A stretch of 64,000 nucleotides of DNA from Pyrenophora tritici-repentis (taxonomy: Eukaryota; Ascomycota; Dothideomycetes; Pleosporales; Pleosporaceae). This document shows positions 32,506 to 42,468 of the stretch, piece after piece. The position numbers and the translations under genes were made by a program. The DNA is taken from NCBI RefSeq assembly GCF_003171515.1, contig NC_089392.1:2914001-2978000 (forward strand), written 5' to 3'. The notes beneath the pieces were generated by a model. That model was given only the letters and a program-made list of their open reading frames with translations. It was not told the DNA's origin and ran no database searches. Every line of letters begins with the position of its first letter. The first letter of the stretch is position 1.

Positions 32506-32510
32506 CCAGA

Positions 32511-33716
32511 AAAGTCGCACACATGGCTTGTTCCCATTTCTATTTTTTGACACTCCATCATCTACTAAGTTATTGAATTTTTGAGTTCAGAAAGCTCTAG
32601 AGATATAAATAAGAAGAAAGAGGAAAGAGAGAAAGAAAGGGTCAAATAAGGTTTAATTACCGTATCCTAGCCCTTGGTAATCGGTATCTGTGCGCTTTGA
32701 CTTCTCCCCAGCCAACATTGCCATGACTGGTACAGGGTTTAGTATCAAAGAAAGTCTTTATGAGTAAAAACGTGGAAGAAAGCCGTGCCATACGGTATTC
32801 AGAAACAGTTTTATGTTATGATTTAGCAATTCTAAGATCCAAGGACCATGGGATTTTGGTGAAGAAAATTTGAAAGTAGGCTCATACCAACGCCAGCGTG
32901 TAGTTTTTCATTGACTTTCAGTTTGCAGTTTTATGCCACCACCCAAACCCCAGAGCTCGGCAAAGAATCATACTTCGATTTGTTGGTCATTTTAGTTTCA
33001 GCACCAGAAAGTCCGCAGCCATTTCTCGTAGCACTCTTTTTTTTCGGAACAGGAAAAATTCTTGGAGCCTGCTAACAAGCAGCGTATTTTGGAAGAAAGA
33101 AAGTGGTACAAAAGTTGGTCAATTAGTAACTCAAGAGAACGGCAGAGACATCTAAGACAAGGAGATGACCTGTTTAGAAGGGCACATCGGAGTGATCCAC
33201 GATGTTTTTAATCGCAAGAAAAGAGAGTTGTGTGGGTGTGGGTGTGTAAAGCAGGGAAGAAGTAGAACAGCAGAAGACAGATATACGCTTGATCTGCTCG
33301 TTTGCGGCAGCTCAGAACATGAACGATACAATCATGGTGTTTTGAGAAAGACACATGGACCGTCAATTTCGGATTTCAGACCGCCGAGTGGGAAAGAACA
33401 ATGATTTCATTTCCCCGCCGCGCAGACACCCACTTATGTCTGGGGCCACCATCACCTTTGATACCATGAAGTCGCTCTTTGGAAGGTCCGAGCGGCAGAT
33501 GAAAAAAGGGCACACAGGGGTACAAACATGCTTGAATCATCAGCCGTTTGACATGCGTTTGCGACTTCACAGGCAGCGGTCACGCAACCACAGTAGTGAC
33601 ATCATTGCATACTGATCTACAAAATCTACAGAAAAGCAAATATGTAATTACGGATCAGTCCATTATCGGTCTGAATATGTCATTACCATAGAAATGTAAT
33701 GTACAATTTAGAAGGT
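32511..33716. other. AT-rich right part of transposon island, no gene seen
   Basis: This is 1.2 kb of AT-rich DNA between the Copia element and the Ybp-family gene. It has short purine runs (32610-32645) like those left of the element and probably belongs to the same decayed repeats. It should include the Ybp gene's 3' UTR at its right end. Confidence 0.6.
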
Positions 33717-35717
33717 TTACATCTTCTTCATATCACCCTCAACCCAATCGATAACCTTCTCCAGCAACGCAACATCAGCCTTGGCTTGTTCTAGCGCCTC
33801 CTTGCCCTCGACCACAAGCGAACCTCCACCCGAAGCTAGCTCCTTCTGAAATCGCGATGCCACCTGCTTCAGCACATCCAAGTAATGCGACTGAATGCCG
33901 TGGTTCTTGTCTAGATCCTTGATACCCAGCGTATGGTGAAGATGTTTAGCCTGAAGCAACAGGTAATAGAAGTTGAGGGCTGCGACATAGAAGCCCAACT
34001 CTTGGCGGAACTGCATCCAGGAATCTTCTAGGTTGGTGCTGTCGGCATAAGTCTTTGACAGATCGGGCCATAGGAAGGGAGCAACTGTGGAAATTGCGAC
34101 CGGGGTTGCGAATATGTTTGTTTCTTCATGTTCGTCATCTCCCGATTGTACCCGAGGGCCGTTGGCTTCCAAAGTCTCGCCTTTTAGCCACGACACCGCA
34201 CTTGCTTTCAGGTTCTCGTAGGGACAATGCTCCAGCGTATCACGGATGAATGTCAAGCGAACGAGATCATGTGGATGAGAGCGCAAAACGGTGGTTGTGA
34301 GGTAATGCGCATGGCCTCGTAAACTCGGCGACGGCGAGTTTGCCGAAATTAGTGAGATCGTCTGCAGATATTGGGCAAACGACTCGTCATCTTTGGGCTC
34401 TCCCACGTTGTTATTCTCAAGCGCAATCAGACCAAAACTAAGGACCGTGTCAAGTAACGGCTCCGGCTCCATGCCGACAGTTTGAGGTCCTAGCTTTCCG
34501 ATAAAGTTGCTTAGTATGGTTGCGTGTTCCGGGAAGATGGAAATTGATGACGACACATCCTGCTTGGCTGAAGCATATAGTTCTTGTTTAACGTTTTGAG
34601 CGGCAATGAGTAGCAAGGCACCCGTTCGTGAAAGTGGGATGTCTGCTGCCGTAGCTGGTGGCTCATCCTCCGTCCCGGGAATACCTCGCTTTTCGTCCTC
34701 AGAATCCATTACAGTACGCAACAGATCCTCGTAATTCAACCCAAGGTCATCTGTCAAGGCTAAGATTTGTCCAAGTATCGCGACTCTTGAAGTCAAATCC
34801 TCGTCGTTGGCGAAGCGATCTGCATATTTCTGATAGTTTGGTTTATTGGGTATCCGACCAGGTTCATACTTCTCCATCAGCCTGCTCGCCCATGATAGAC
34901 CTGGCACATCGTCGTCTGATGTCAAAGAAAGTACATAGTCTTCGAGAATATGCGTGAGGAAGGACTGTAATAGGCGATTGACCAATTCCGTCTCTTCGCT
35001 ACTGGGCGTATCGCTCTGTGCTTCCGGGTCTGGCTCTGACTGGTTAGTGTTTGTTCGTAGTAGTATGCCGCTACTCCGTCTTGATGGCAAATGTGGCCTC
35101 TTAGTGCCGGACAGCGTTTTGACGAATTTAACGGCCGACAACGTGAGGTCTTCGATATGCGTGTTGGCCCTGTTGTAGGCGAGCAGGACGGCTTGTAGAC
35201 TGGTAGAGAGGAATCGGCTTGGATATTTGGTCTTAACACGTCGATGTAAGGTCGCCAGTATATTTAGAAGTACTTCGAACTTCAGTACGGCAAGTGGTGG
35301 GACGATGGTGGCCTGGAAAGCAGGACTTGTGCTTGATTCACCAACTCCAACCTCTGGTACTTTTAGCGTACTTTCGCTTTCGTCCTCTTCGTCCGTAGTT
35401 TCCCGGGGTTCTTCAAACTCCAGTATTCGCAGTGCTTCCGTCACCTTGAGAATGCATTCTCTGGGGTTGCCCTTGGCAGCAATGTCCTGCAGACACTCCT
35501 CCGACAAGGGCAGCAATGGAAGCAGCAGATGTATCAGGTCCCAGCCAATTGTAGATGTGAGTTCGGCATCTTGAAGGACCTGGTGTAGGACTGGAAGGTT
35601 CTCCTCGGAGAGATTGTACTCGATAATGGTAAGATAGGTGATGGGATCCGTGACCGGTGGGCGTGAGGCTAGAAGCGGATGTTGATCCTTTTGGGCAGGA
35701 TCCGGGGCACTGGCCAT
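33717..35717 (-). CDS. Ybp1/Ybp2 family protein (Yap1-binding / kinetochore)
   Basis: This single-exon gene gives 666 residues, matching the length of yeast Ybp1 (674) and Ybp2. The family (glomulin/ALF4-like, Pfam Kinetochor_Ybp2) is made of alpha-helical repeats. Ybp1 helps the peroxidase Hyr1/Gpx3 oxidise the transcription factor Yap1, and Ybp2/Mhp? members associate with the kinetochore. Visible blocks are IGWDLIHLLLPLLP and PRECILKVTEAL near the N-terminus, and the C-terminal YVAALNFYYLLLQAKHLH and GIQSHYLDVLKQVASRF. Which of the two functions holds here cannot be told; filamentous fungi usually have one member. The gene is divergent from LSM3, with 281 bp between starts, and its 3' end faces the transposon island. 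Confidence 0.85.
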   Translation of the reverse strand: MASAPDPAQKDQHPLLASRPPVTDPITYLTIIEYNLSEENLPVLHQVLQDAELTSTIGWDLIHLLLPLLPLSEECLQDIAAKGNPRECILKVTEALRILEFEEPRETTDEEDESESTLKVPEVGVGESSTSPAFQATIVPPLAVLKFEVLLNILATLHRRVKTKYPSRFLSTSLQAVLLAYNRANTHIEDLTLSAVKFVKTLSGTKRPHLPSRRSSGILLRTNTNQSEPDPEAQSDTPSSEETELVNRLLQSFLTHILEDYVLSLTSDDDVPGLSWASRLMEKYEPGRIPNKPNYQKYADRFANDEDLTSRVAILGQILALTDDLGLNYEDLLRTVMDSEDEKRGIPGTEDEPPATAADIPLSRTGALLLIAAQNVKQELYASAKQDVSSSISIFPEHATILSNFIGKLGPQTVGMEPEPLLDTVLSFGLIALENNNVGEPKDDESFAQYLQTISLISANSPSPSLRGHAHYLTTTVLRSHPHDLVRLTFIRDTLEHCPYENLKASAVSWLKGETLEANGPRVQSGDDEHEETNIFATPVAISTVAPFLWPDLSKTYADSTNLEDSWMQFRQELGFYVAALNFYYLLLQAKHLHHTLGIKDLDKNHGIQSHYLDVLKQVASRFQKELASGGGSLVVEGKEALEQAKADVALLEKVIDWVEGDMKKM

Positions 35718-35998
35718 GACTCGTTCTCTTCAATGGATGCTGTAGTGCAGTTGTGGTGACTGCCAAGTAGCCAGGTGAGATTGGGTGGTATAACGTGTGT
35801 CTAAAGTGATGTTAAGACAGTAGATGTCAGGCAGTGAGTGTACCTGGAAATGTTGGATGGGGCTGGGCCCTGACGCAATGCCTGCCGGATTCGCATACTA
35901 GCCCCCGCTTCTGCCAAGACATTCACTCTTGCCAAATCCACCGCGACACGATTCGCGCAGCTCCGAGTATCGCCAATCGCAGCGACACTTTGCCCGCC
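35718..35998. promoter_or_regulatory. bidirectional promoter, Ybp-family gene / LSM3
   Basis: Only 281 bases separate the two divergent start codons, so promoters and both 5' leaders are packed into this interval. No TATA box was noted. Confidence 0.6.
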
Positions 35999-36401
35999 AT
36001 GGAAGAAAAAGAAGAAACCAACGAGCCTCTCGATCTTGTGCGCCTCTGCATTGACGAAGTTGTCATTGTGAAATTGCGCGGTGACCGTGAGCTAAAAGGA
36101 AGGCTCCATGTAAGTCTACGCGAAGCTCAGCTACCTGCAAGAGAAGGGGGACTAACGAATCGACGCAGGCATACGACTCGCATTGTAACCTCGTTCTTGG
36201 AGACGTTGAAGAAACGATATACATGGCCGAAGAGGAAGACGACGACCAGGAGCCCCGTGTACGGACAGTCAAGAAGCAGAGTGAGATGCTGTTTGTAAGA
36301 GGTATGCTGAGTACACGGTGCTTGGGAGAGAAGGCAAGGCTGACAGTACTATAGGCGATTCAGTAGTCCTCATTGCACCGGCAGAAGGAACTTCGCAATA
36401 A
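35999..36401 (+). CDS. LSM3: LSm3, U6 snRNA-associated Sm-like protein
   Basis: LSm3 is a subunit of the nuclear LSm2-8 ring on U6 snRNA and the cytoplasmic LSm1-7 ring that promotes mRNA decapping. Three exons, 35999-36109, 36169-36301 and 36355-36401, give 96 residues (yeast 89). Sm1 shows LDLVRLCIDEVVIVKLRGDR followed by ELKGRLHAYDSHCNLVLGD; Sm2 shows MLFVRGDSVVLIAP, with the invariant Arg-Gly split by the second intron. The start MEEKEETNEPLDL is chosen over upstream in-frame codons because it matches the family. It is functionally linked to EDC3 and UPF1 in this window through mRNA decay, but the genes are not adjacent. Confidence 0.96.
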
Positions 36402-37542
36402 TAGTGCCGTATAATTACTGGCCGAAGCAGAGTATGAGGCATGGGCAAAGACACACTTGGCGCACGGCATCAGCTGCCGTAATAAGGCAACGACCGGAAC
36501 ACAGACGCTATTGAGATACCCGAATATGGAAGCACCTGGGTGCACTCCTTGGAGGTTACAAGCATGACCAGGAGAATCGGTAGGCTGCATGCTGGGAAGC
36601 ATATACCTCGTGTGAAAGCACTGGAGCAAGTCACTTGGTTCGCGTGTTACCTTGTTCAAAGAGATTCCCACAAATGCAAACACTCGTCTTTCAAAATGCA
36701 CAATTCCATCTCAGAACTTACCCTACAAGCCGCGCGGTTGGTTGATTTCTGTCACTCATCACAATCACAAGGACAAAAAACACATTCTTGAAGATGCAAG
36801 TATTAAGCGCTTTTCATGACTACTGAAAGGTCAAGATTACGAGCTCATCGTGCCGCCGTGAAACGCAGATAAGAAACCCATCATGCACATAGTGCGATAC
36901 CGTGACTAAACTCCTGTGCGTCCAAGACCCACCGATTGCCGAAACCCGACCATGAGAAGTGACCAAGGAGAAAAGAAAGAAAAAAAGACGGCCACCGAAT
37001 GACGGTGTGCCACGTGAGTTAGAGAATTAAGCTAATAGATGGGAGTGAGTGTTCATGACCTCGTTTCATCGTGATAGGGTCCGCAGACGCTGTCCAATGC
37101 AAGAAAATACAGTCGAAGTGAAGTTGGTCCGTTGCGCTCCTTCACCCGTCCATGAGAGGGGAGGATGCAGCAAACGGTAGGGTGTGGGATGAGAGGGTCG
37201 AACGAGCCGTTGACGGCCATGGAAAAGACTTAGGCCGGATAACCATAAACACCATGCGCCGGATGTCCGAACGAAGGTTGGACCGAAGAAGACTGATGTT
37301 GAGCGTGTTCTAAAAAGCCGCCAAAGCGCCGTGTGTCGGAGAACAATAAGCAAGAATGAAGGAGATTCCGGTGGTGGCCATGCTGATGCTGGGGTTGAGC
37401 CGTAGCCGGCCGGTGGACATGGACTGCTGTGGCCTTTGCTGACGGGTGTTGGTGGACCATCTCGATGAGATGCGATGTCACACGACCCCTATGAGCCTTG
37501 TTAGAACGCAGTCAAGTCAGAACCACATGCAGACAAGTGTAT
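36402..37542. other. convergent intergenic LSM3 / cyclin B, no gene seen
   Basis: This 1.1-kb stretch between two convergent 3' ends should hold both 3' UTRs. ORFs here lack family features. Confidence 0.4.
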
Positions 37543-39557
37543 TCACTTTCGCCTCCAGGTTTGACTCGCAGTGCTGTCCCTCGACAAGAAAGGCAGCGAG
37601 AAGCCCTTTGAAATCTCCGTCTCGACAAAGACGGAAGCACGCTTGTAACGCTTGTCTGTGTACTTCTCATACACAGCAGCATGGTGCTTCTGAGGGTTCT
37701 CACAGCACTCGAGGATGACCGAGATGAGCTTTCGGAGCTGACCCAGTGTGTATCCTGAGTAATGGACGTGCGCTTGCGACTAGGACGAGTTAGTGTGGTC
37801 AAGAGTAAAAAAGCAAATATCGACGTACCCAGTCACCCTTCTTCAGCATGAGGCGGGCGAGGCAGTGAGCACCGGCCGAGAGGAAGCTTGGGGCACAACC
37901 CACGAAGCGCTCATCCATGACGGTAATCTCCAAGAAGTACTTGGACAAAGTACGAGTCTCCAGGTCATAGTCGTCCGCTTTGCTGATGCGGCGAAGGAAG
38001 CTCATTGGACCGGGCCATCCAAGCTCGAACTGAAGCATGCTAAGCATGAAACGCTCTGCCTTGAGGACCTCGTCGGCAGTGTACGCACCGTCGACCATGT
38101 AGACAATCTCCTGGACCGACGGGCAGTTGATCTCTTCATACTTGGCAGCAACGAAAAGGGCAGTGGCGCCAACTAGTTGCAGCTTGCCAAGTGAGACCAC
38201 CTTGCATGACAGGAAGCGGTCAACGTAGTTGACGGCGAGGAAAAGCGTCTCAGGTAGTAGAGTGAAGCGGTTGTGTACCTGAACGAGCCAATCCATGAGG
38301 ACTGATCGCATCGACCACTGGATCTCAGCCTGGTGGTCCATGTATGTGGCGTTGGGCTTCATCTTCTCTTCGAGAGCATGCATATACTCGAAGATCTCAT
38401 CGCCATACTCAGCAACCATGGATGTGTCCCACTGCTCATCCTCAATGTCTTCAGCGGAGCGGTTTGCCTCGACAAATATCCTAGCAGCTTCCAGCTCGCG
38501 TAGTGTCTTTGCGGTGACCCTCGGCGCAAGGACGGGGTTGACGCCGCCAGTTGTGTTGTCGCCGCGTGACCGACCGGTGGTGGTGAAGCCTTCTGTCTCA
38601 TAGTATGTATCGGTCTCGTCATCCTCCTCGTCCCAGTACTCGTCTTGGTCATGGCCAGTGAGATCGTTGGCTTTGGCGAGCTCCTCGTTGCGCTCTTCTT
38701 CAAGAACGCGTGCCTGCTCTTCAAGAGCATCGAGATACTCGTGCCTGTCCTGCGCCCCGTTCTTCGACTCGACCTTGTCCTCCTTTTCAGGGATAGTCAC
38801 GGACTCTTGGGACTGTGCTGAGGCACGGTCCATTTTGGGAAATGAAGATGGCTGGGTCTGGCCAGGGAGGGCCTGTCGCGAAGATGCAGGCGCAACTACC
38901 GTATCGACAGTTTTTGACTGGGTCTCTTGGAACACGGCGGTGGAGGATTTCTTGGAGAGAACTTTGCGGGCATTGGCTGCGGGCAGGCTAGCGTCGACGG
39001 TGATGTGCTTTGGTACCGAGGACACGACCTCACTGGTCTCGATTGTTGTGTTCGCCTTGGAGATGATGTTCGCCATAGGACGCTGCGCTGGTTTCAAAAG
39101 CGCGTTAGACTTTGTGACGTCCTTGACAGAGACTACAGCGGTATCCTTCAAAATCTCAAGTCCCTTCTTCTTGCCATTGACCTGCGTGTCATCCTTTGCT
39201 ACGGGCTGGCGCGTAGTGTTGCTAACGTCACCGAAGACGGTTCGCTTGGCTGCGGCCGCCTTGACGCCTCCGACTTGCGCCATGGCCGACAGTGCTGGTG
39301 TTGACTTGTTGCGCGAGTGCAGAGTTTTGCCGGCGGGCAACTGGGGTTGCGCGTTCTCGTCGCGTATGCGGAGAGCCCGCAGAGGGCGTTGCGGCTGTAG
39401 GAAAAGTCTGTCAGCAACCATGGCAAGGAAGGAGCGGAGTCCCGTGCAGCTGAAATAGAGCTGAAGACAACGGCCGCGCGTAGCAAGTACAACGTGACGA
39501 CGCTGACAGGCCAGGTAAAGGCGCAGGAGGAGTTTGTAAGCTTACCTTTGCATCCAT
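37543..39557 (-). CDS. G2/mitotic B-type cyclin
   Basis: This cyclin activates Cdk1 for entry into mitosis and is destroyed by the APC/C (NimE-like in Aspergillus). Three exons, complement of 37543-37779, 37829-39394 and 39546-39557, give 604 residues. The first coding exon is only 12 nt (Met-Asp-Ala-Lys), followed by a 151-bp intron. The N-terminal half is disordered and includes RTVFGDVSN, which fits a destruction box with Phe in place of Leu, and KEN-less basic stretches. The first cyclin box contains MRSVLMDWLVQVHNRF and LFLAVNYVDRFLS, with LVGATALFVAAKYEEI; the second includes SKYFLEITVMDERF and continues in exon 3 (YSGYTLGQLRKLISVILECC). Junctions restore continuous cyclin sequence. A later ATG at 39421 lies in frame but inside the first intron. 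Confidence 0.93.
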
Positions 39558-42468
39558 TATGCGGTTAGTGTGTTGATTAAAGACAATAGTCTTGGGATGT
39601 ATGTTGTGATGAGTGACCGTTGCAAGAGACGTTGTGTGCGATAGGGGGCAGCAGGGGACTGAGCGCTACAAAACAGTGGCCGATATAAAGAAACTATCCA
39701 TCTAAGTTGGCGGCGATGAGATAGACGGAGGCGAGGTCGTCGAATGGCACGAAGAGGGGTGTTGTCGACAACAGCTTGGAATATATACGGAGCTTCGAGC
39801 GCGATGTTTTGATTGTTAGTAAATACAGCTAGCCCGAGCTTCCGTCCAGGATGCCGGCACGAGCCCAGCGACGGCCTAAGCGACGGGCGCTCGGGTCGCT
39901 CCTGACGTCGCGTCATATCCGAGGCTCGACGCGGGACCCCAACATCACCAGGAATCCATCTCTTTAATGCGCCGCACCGCATGTTTGCTTTGCACAGATG
40001 CAAACTTGTCGACATGATCGCAATGCACTCAAAAGCGCCCCGTGTGGATTTTAGCATGTCCCTACAGCTACATGTGCACTTACGCGTATGTGCCTGGAGT
40101 GCCTGATTTCAACGCGCCAAGACGTCATTGCCTCAGACTACCACACGAAGTCACGTGCCGGCTGCCCGATGACGGCCCTCTCTGAAACATGTTGTTTACT
40201 GCGCCCATTACCATAACAACATGGCAGATGAGTCTGACGTTGTTATTCATGCCCTCGAATGCGGCCGCGACCATTGTGCTGGTCTCGACCGCGCAGAATG
40301 GACCCGCCGCCCGCCGCCCACAGCCTATGGGCCAGCGCACTGCCACGGAATATCAAACGGCAGCCTACCCTTAGTCTTTGTTAACGGCGCCGTTGCCACA
40401 AGGGATATGGATTAAATAAGGTAACTTGTCTGGAGAAGGGGGGGCCATGGGCCTTGGGCCTTGGACCATGGGCGCGCTGGCTCCCGGCTTGTTATCGCAT
40501 GTTTCCTTTGCTTTGTCCCCGCCCTGCGTACTGGCCGAGGGCCTCACCGACAAACCCATGTGGACCATTGACACACGTAGCGAGGTCGCATGGAGCCAAA
40601 TACGCACACAACGTCTTTTCAAAGGGTCCGCGACCGGGGTTCCGACTGAAACTTCTTTGCGCAAAGTGCGGGAGACGTACAGTCGTTGCTCGACCCCTCA
40701 TCGTTCTAGAGACTGTCCAAGCTTCACGCCGCCACGGGTTTGCAAAGGTCGCATGTCGCGCTACGTACGTCGCTCGTGCACATGCAGGGTCGCAAATCCG
40801 GAGCAGAGATAGCCAGCAGCGAGATACGGTGAAACCATACATGTCCAGAGCGGCGCGCATATGACGACTATGCGCCGACGGATTACTGTACTTTGCGCTA
40901 CCATCGTCATGCTAGGGTGGGTCCGAGGCGATCAGACGCTGTCGAGGGGGGAGGGGGGGCACATGTATGTAGACATAAAATCAAAAGGTCGCGTATTTCA
41001 CAAAGCGCACAATTCCTGTCGGAATCTTGCGGCGACTCGTACAGCGACAACTGTGTGCAGTGGGAAACTACGCATGCAGGTGTGTGGTGTTGATTGTCGC
41101 ACGAAAGATCTCTCCAATAGACGCCCGCCATCAACTGCCAACGAATCCACAGCGCTTCATCACCGGCGCTGGGCACCGGAAAGCTTCTTTAGCCTTCCAG
41201 CCATGTCTCTGTGTGAAGGCGATCCAGAATATGGTGACTTGAGCAAGTCGTCAAGGTTGCGCATTGTGCGGTTAGGGTGCCAACGCTGCCATGGCTCGTC
41301 CGCTTGTTGTTCACATGGAACGTACGCATGCATTCGGCCACCAAAGCAGCGTATCAGCTTATTGGCCATGTCTGATGTTGAGCAGCAGGAGTAGCCTTTA
41401 CCAAGTGCTACCGTCATCCACAAGCGATTGAGTTGTCCTGTAGCATGCATCCTAGGCTCATTCAACAATTGGGCGCATAGCTGCCGCCCGGAGTCATCCC
41501 ATGTTTCGACATGGCAAGACAGCAGCACATGGAAGACTACGGGCATCTGAAGCACAGTATGAATGCAATGCCTTTCTATGTCCATTTGCGTGACTGAAGG
41601 TTGCACGTACCCCGTAGTGGACCACTAGGTACATAGATGCCAGTCGGGTACTGAGGCGCAATCGCATATGGCGAGAAAGGAGGATGCGCGGTGCAGTGTA
41701 AGCCATTTTTGGACATGAGGATTTCATCTCAATTAGTTGTAGATGGATGGGCAAAGGCCAATTCGCGGTTTGAGGCGCATCTGGAAAGTGCGTCGTGACC
41801 TTGGAGCGGTCCTAGTCGGGGTTGTCTTTAAGTGCTTCGCTTCGGAGCCATTGCTCAACCCACCTCCACGCTTCTCCGTGCCAGTCCAACACCACCACCT
41901 CCCTCTCGTAAGTGCCCAACCTTGTCATCAGCCTACTATTCCATCTGGGTTCGCGCTTTAGCACTCAGATAGTCTCAATCCTGCTCTGCGCATTGCGGCC
42001 GCTAACCTGATGCTGGCAGCCAGCGGCGGTTCACGGATTCACATCGAAGCGTCCACATTGCCTGGCCAGGTCTTTGAGCACTACTACTGGTATGTATATC
42101 TCTCAATAGGGTCCTGCGACCGACTTGAGTTGTACATCTTGTTGCGACGCGGCCCCTGAGTCCCCAGCGCTGCCCTCCCTGTAGCCCGTCACCGGGCAGC
42201 GGTGACGACCTCCCCAACCAGCTCAAGCCCAGCCCAGCCTTGGTGGAACAACATCAGAAGCATCCAAGATGCCATCAAACATCATCGAGAGCCATCTGCT
42301 AACTCGCCATGCTACAGATTCGACGCCCGTTTATCCTTCCCCGACCGCCATTCGTCCCAAGTCGTCTTTTGCGACACCGGCAGGATCGGTGCGCCCCCAA
42401 CCACATACACCCACAAAGACTCTCTTTAGAGGCTTTGGAATACAAGACCAAGACCGGACATATCGGTC
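39558..42468. other. long intergenic, no gene seen
   Basis: This 2.9-kb stretch separates the starts of cyclin B (-) and the C-terminal Zn-cluster gene (+). It must hold both promoters. From about 41870 onward, pyrimidine-rich DNA with good GT-AG pairs (for example a GTAAGT donor at 41909) suggests a long, possibly spliced 5' leader of the right-hand gene. A Ser/Thr/Pro-rich ORF at 42269-42541 could be part of it but is not joined here. Other ORFs look like chance frames. Confidence 0.45.

Noticed and set aside
35834..35998. Longer N-terminus for LSM3 from an upstream in-frame codon
   Set aside because: The added 55 residues are not LSm3-like, and the ATG at 35999 gives the expected family start.
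39395..39421. ATG at 39421 as start of cyclin B
   Set aside because: It lies inside an intron with good GT-AG ends; splicing to the 12-nt exon at 39557-39546 gives a tidy N-terminus. Kept only as a possible intron-retained form.
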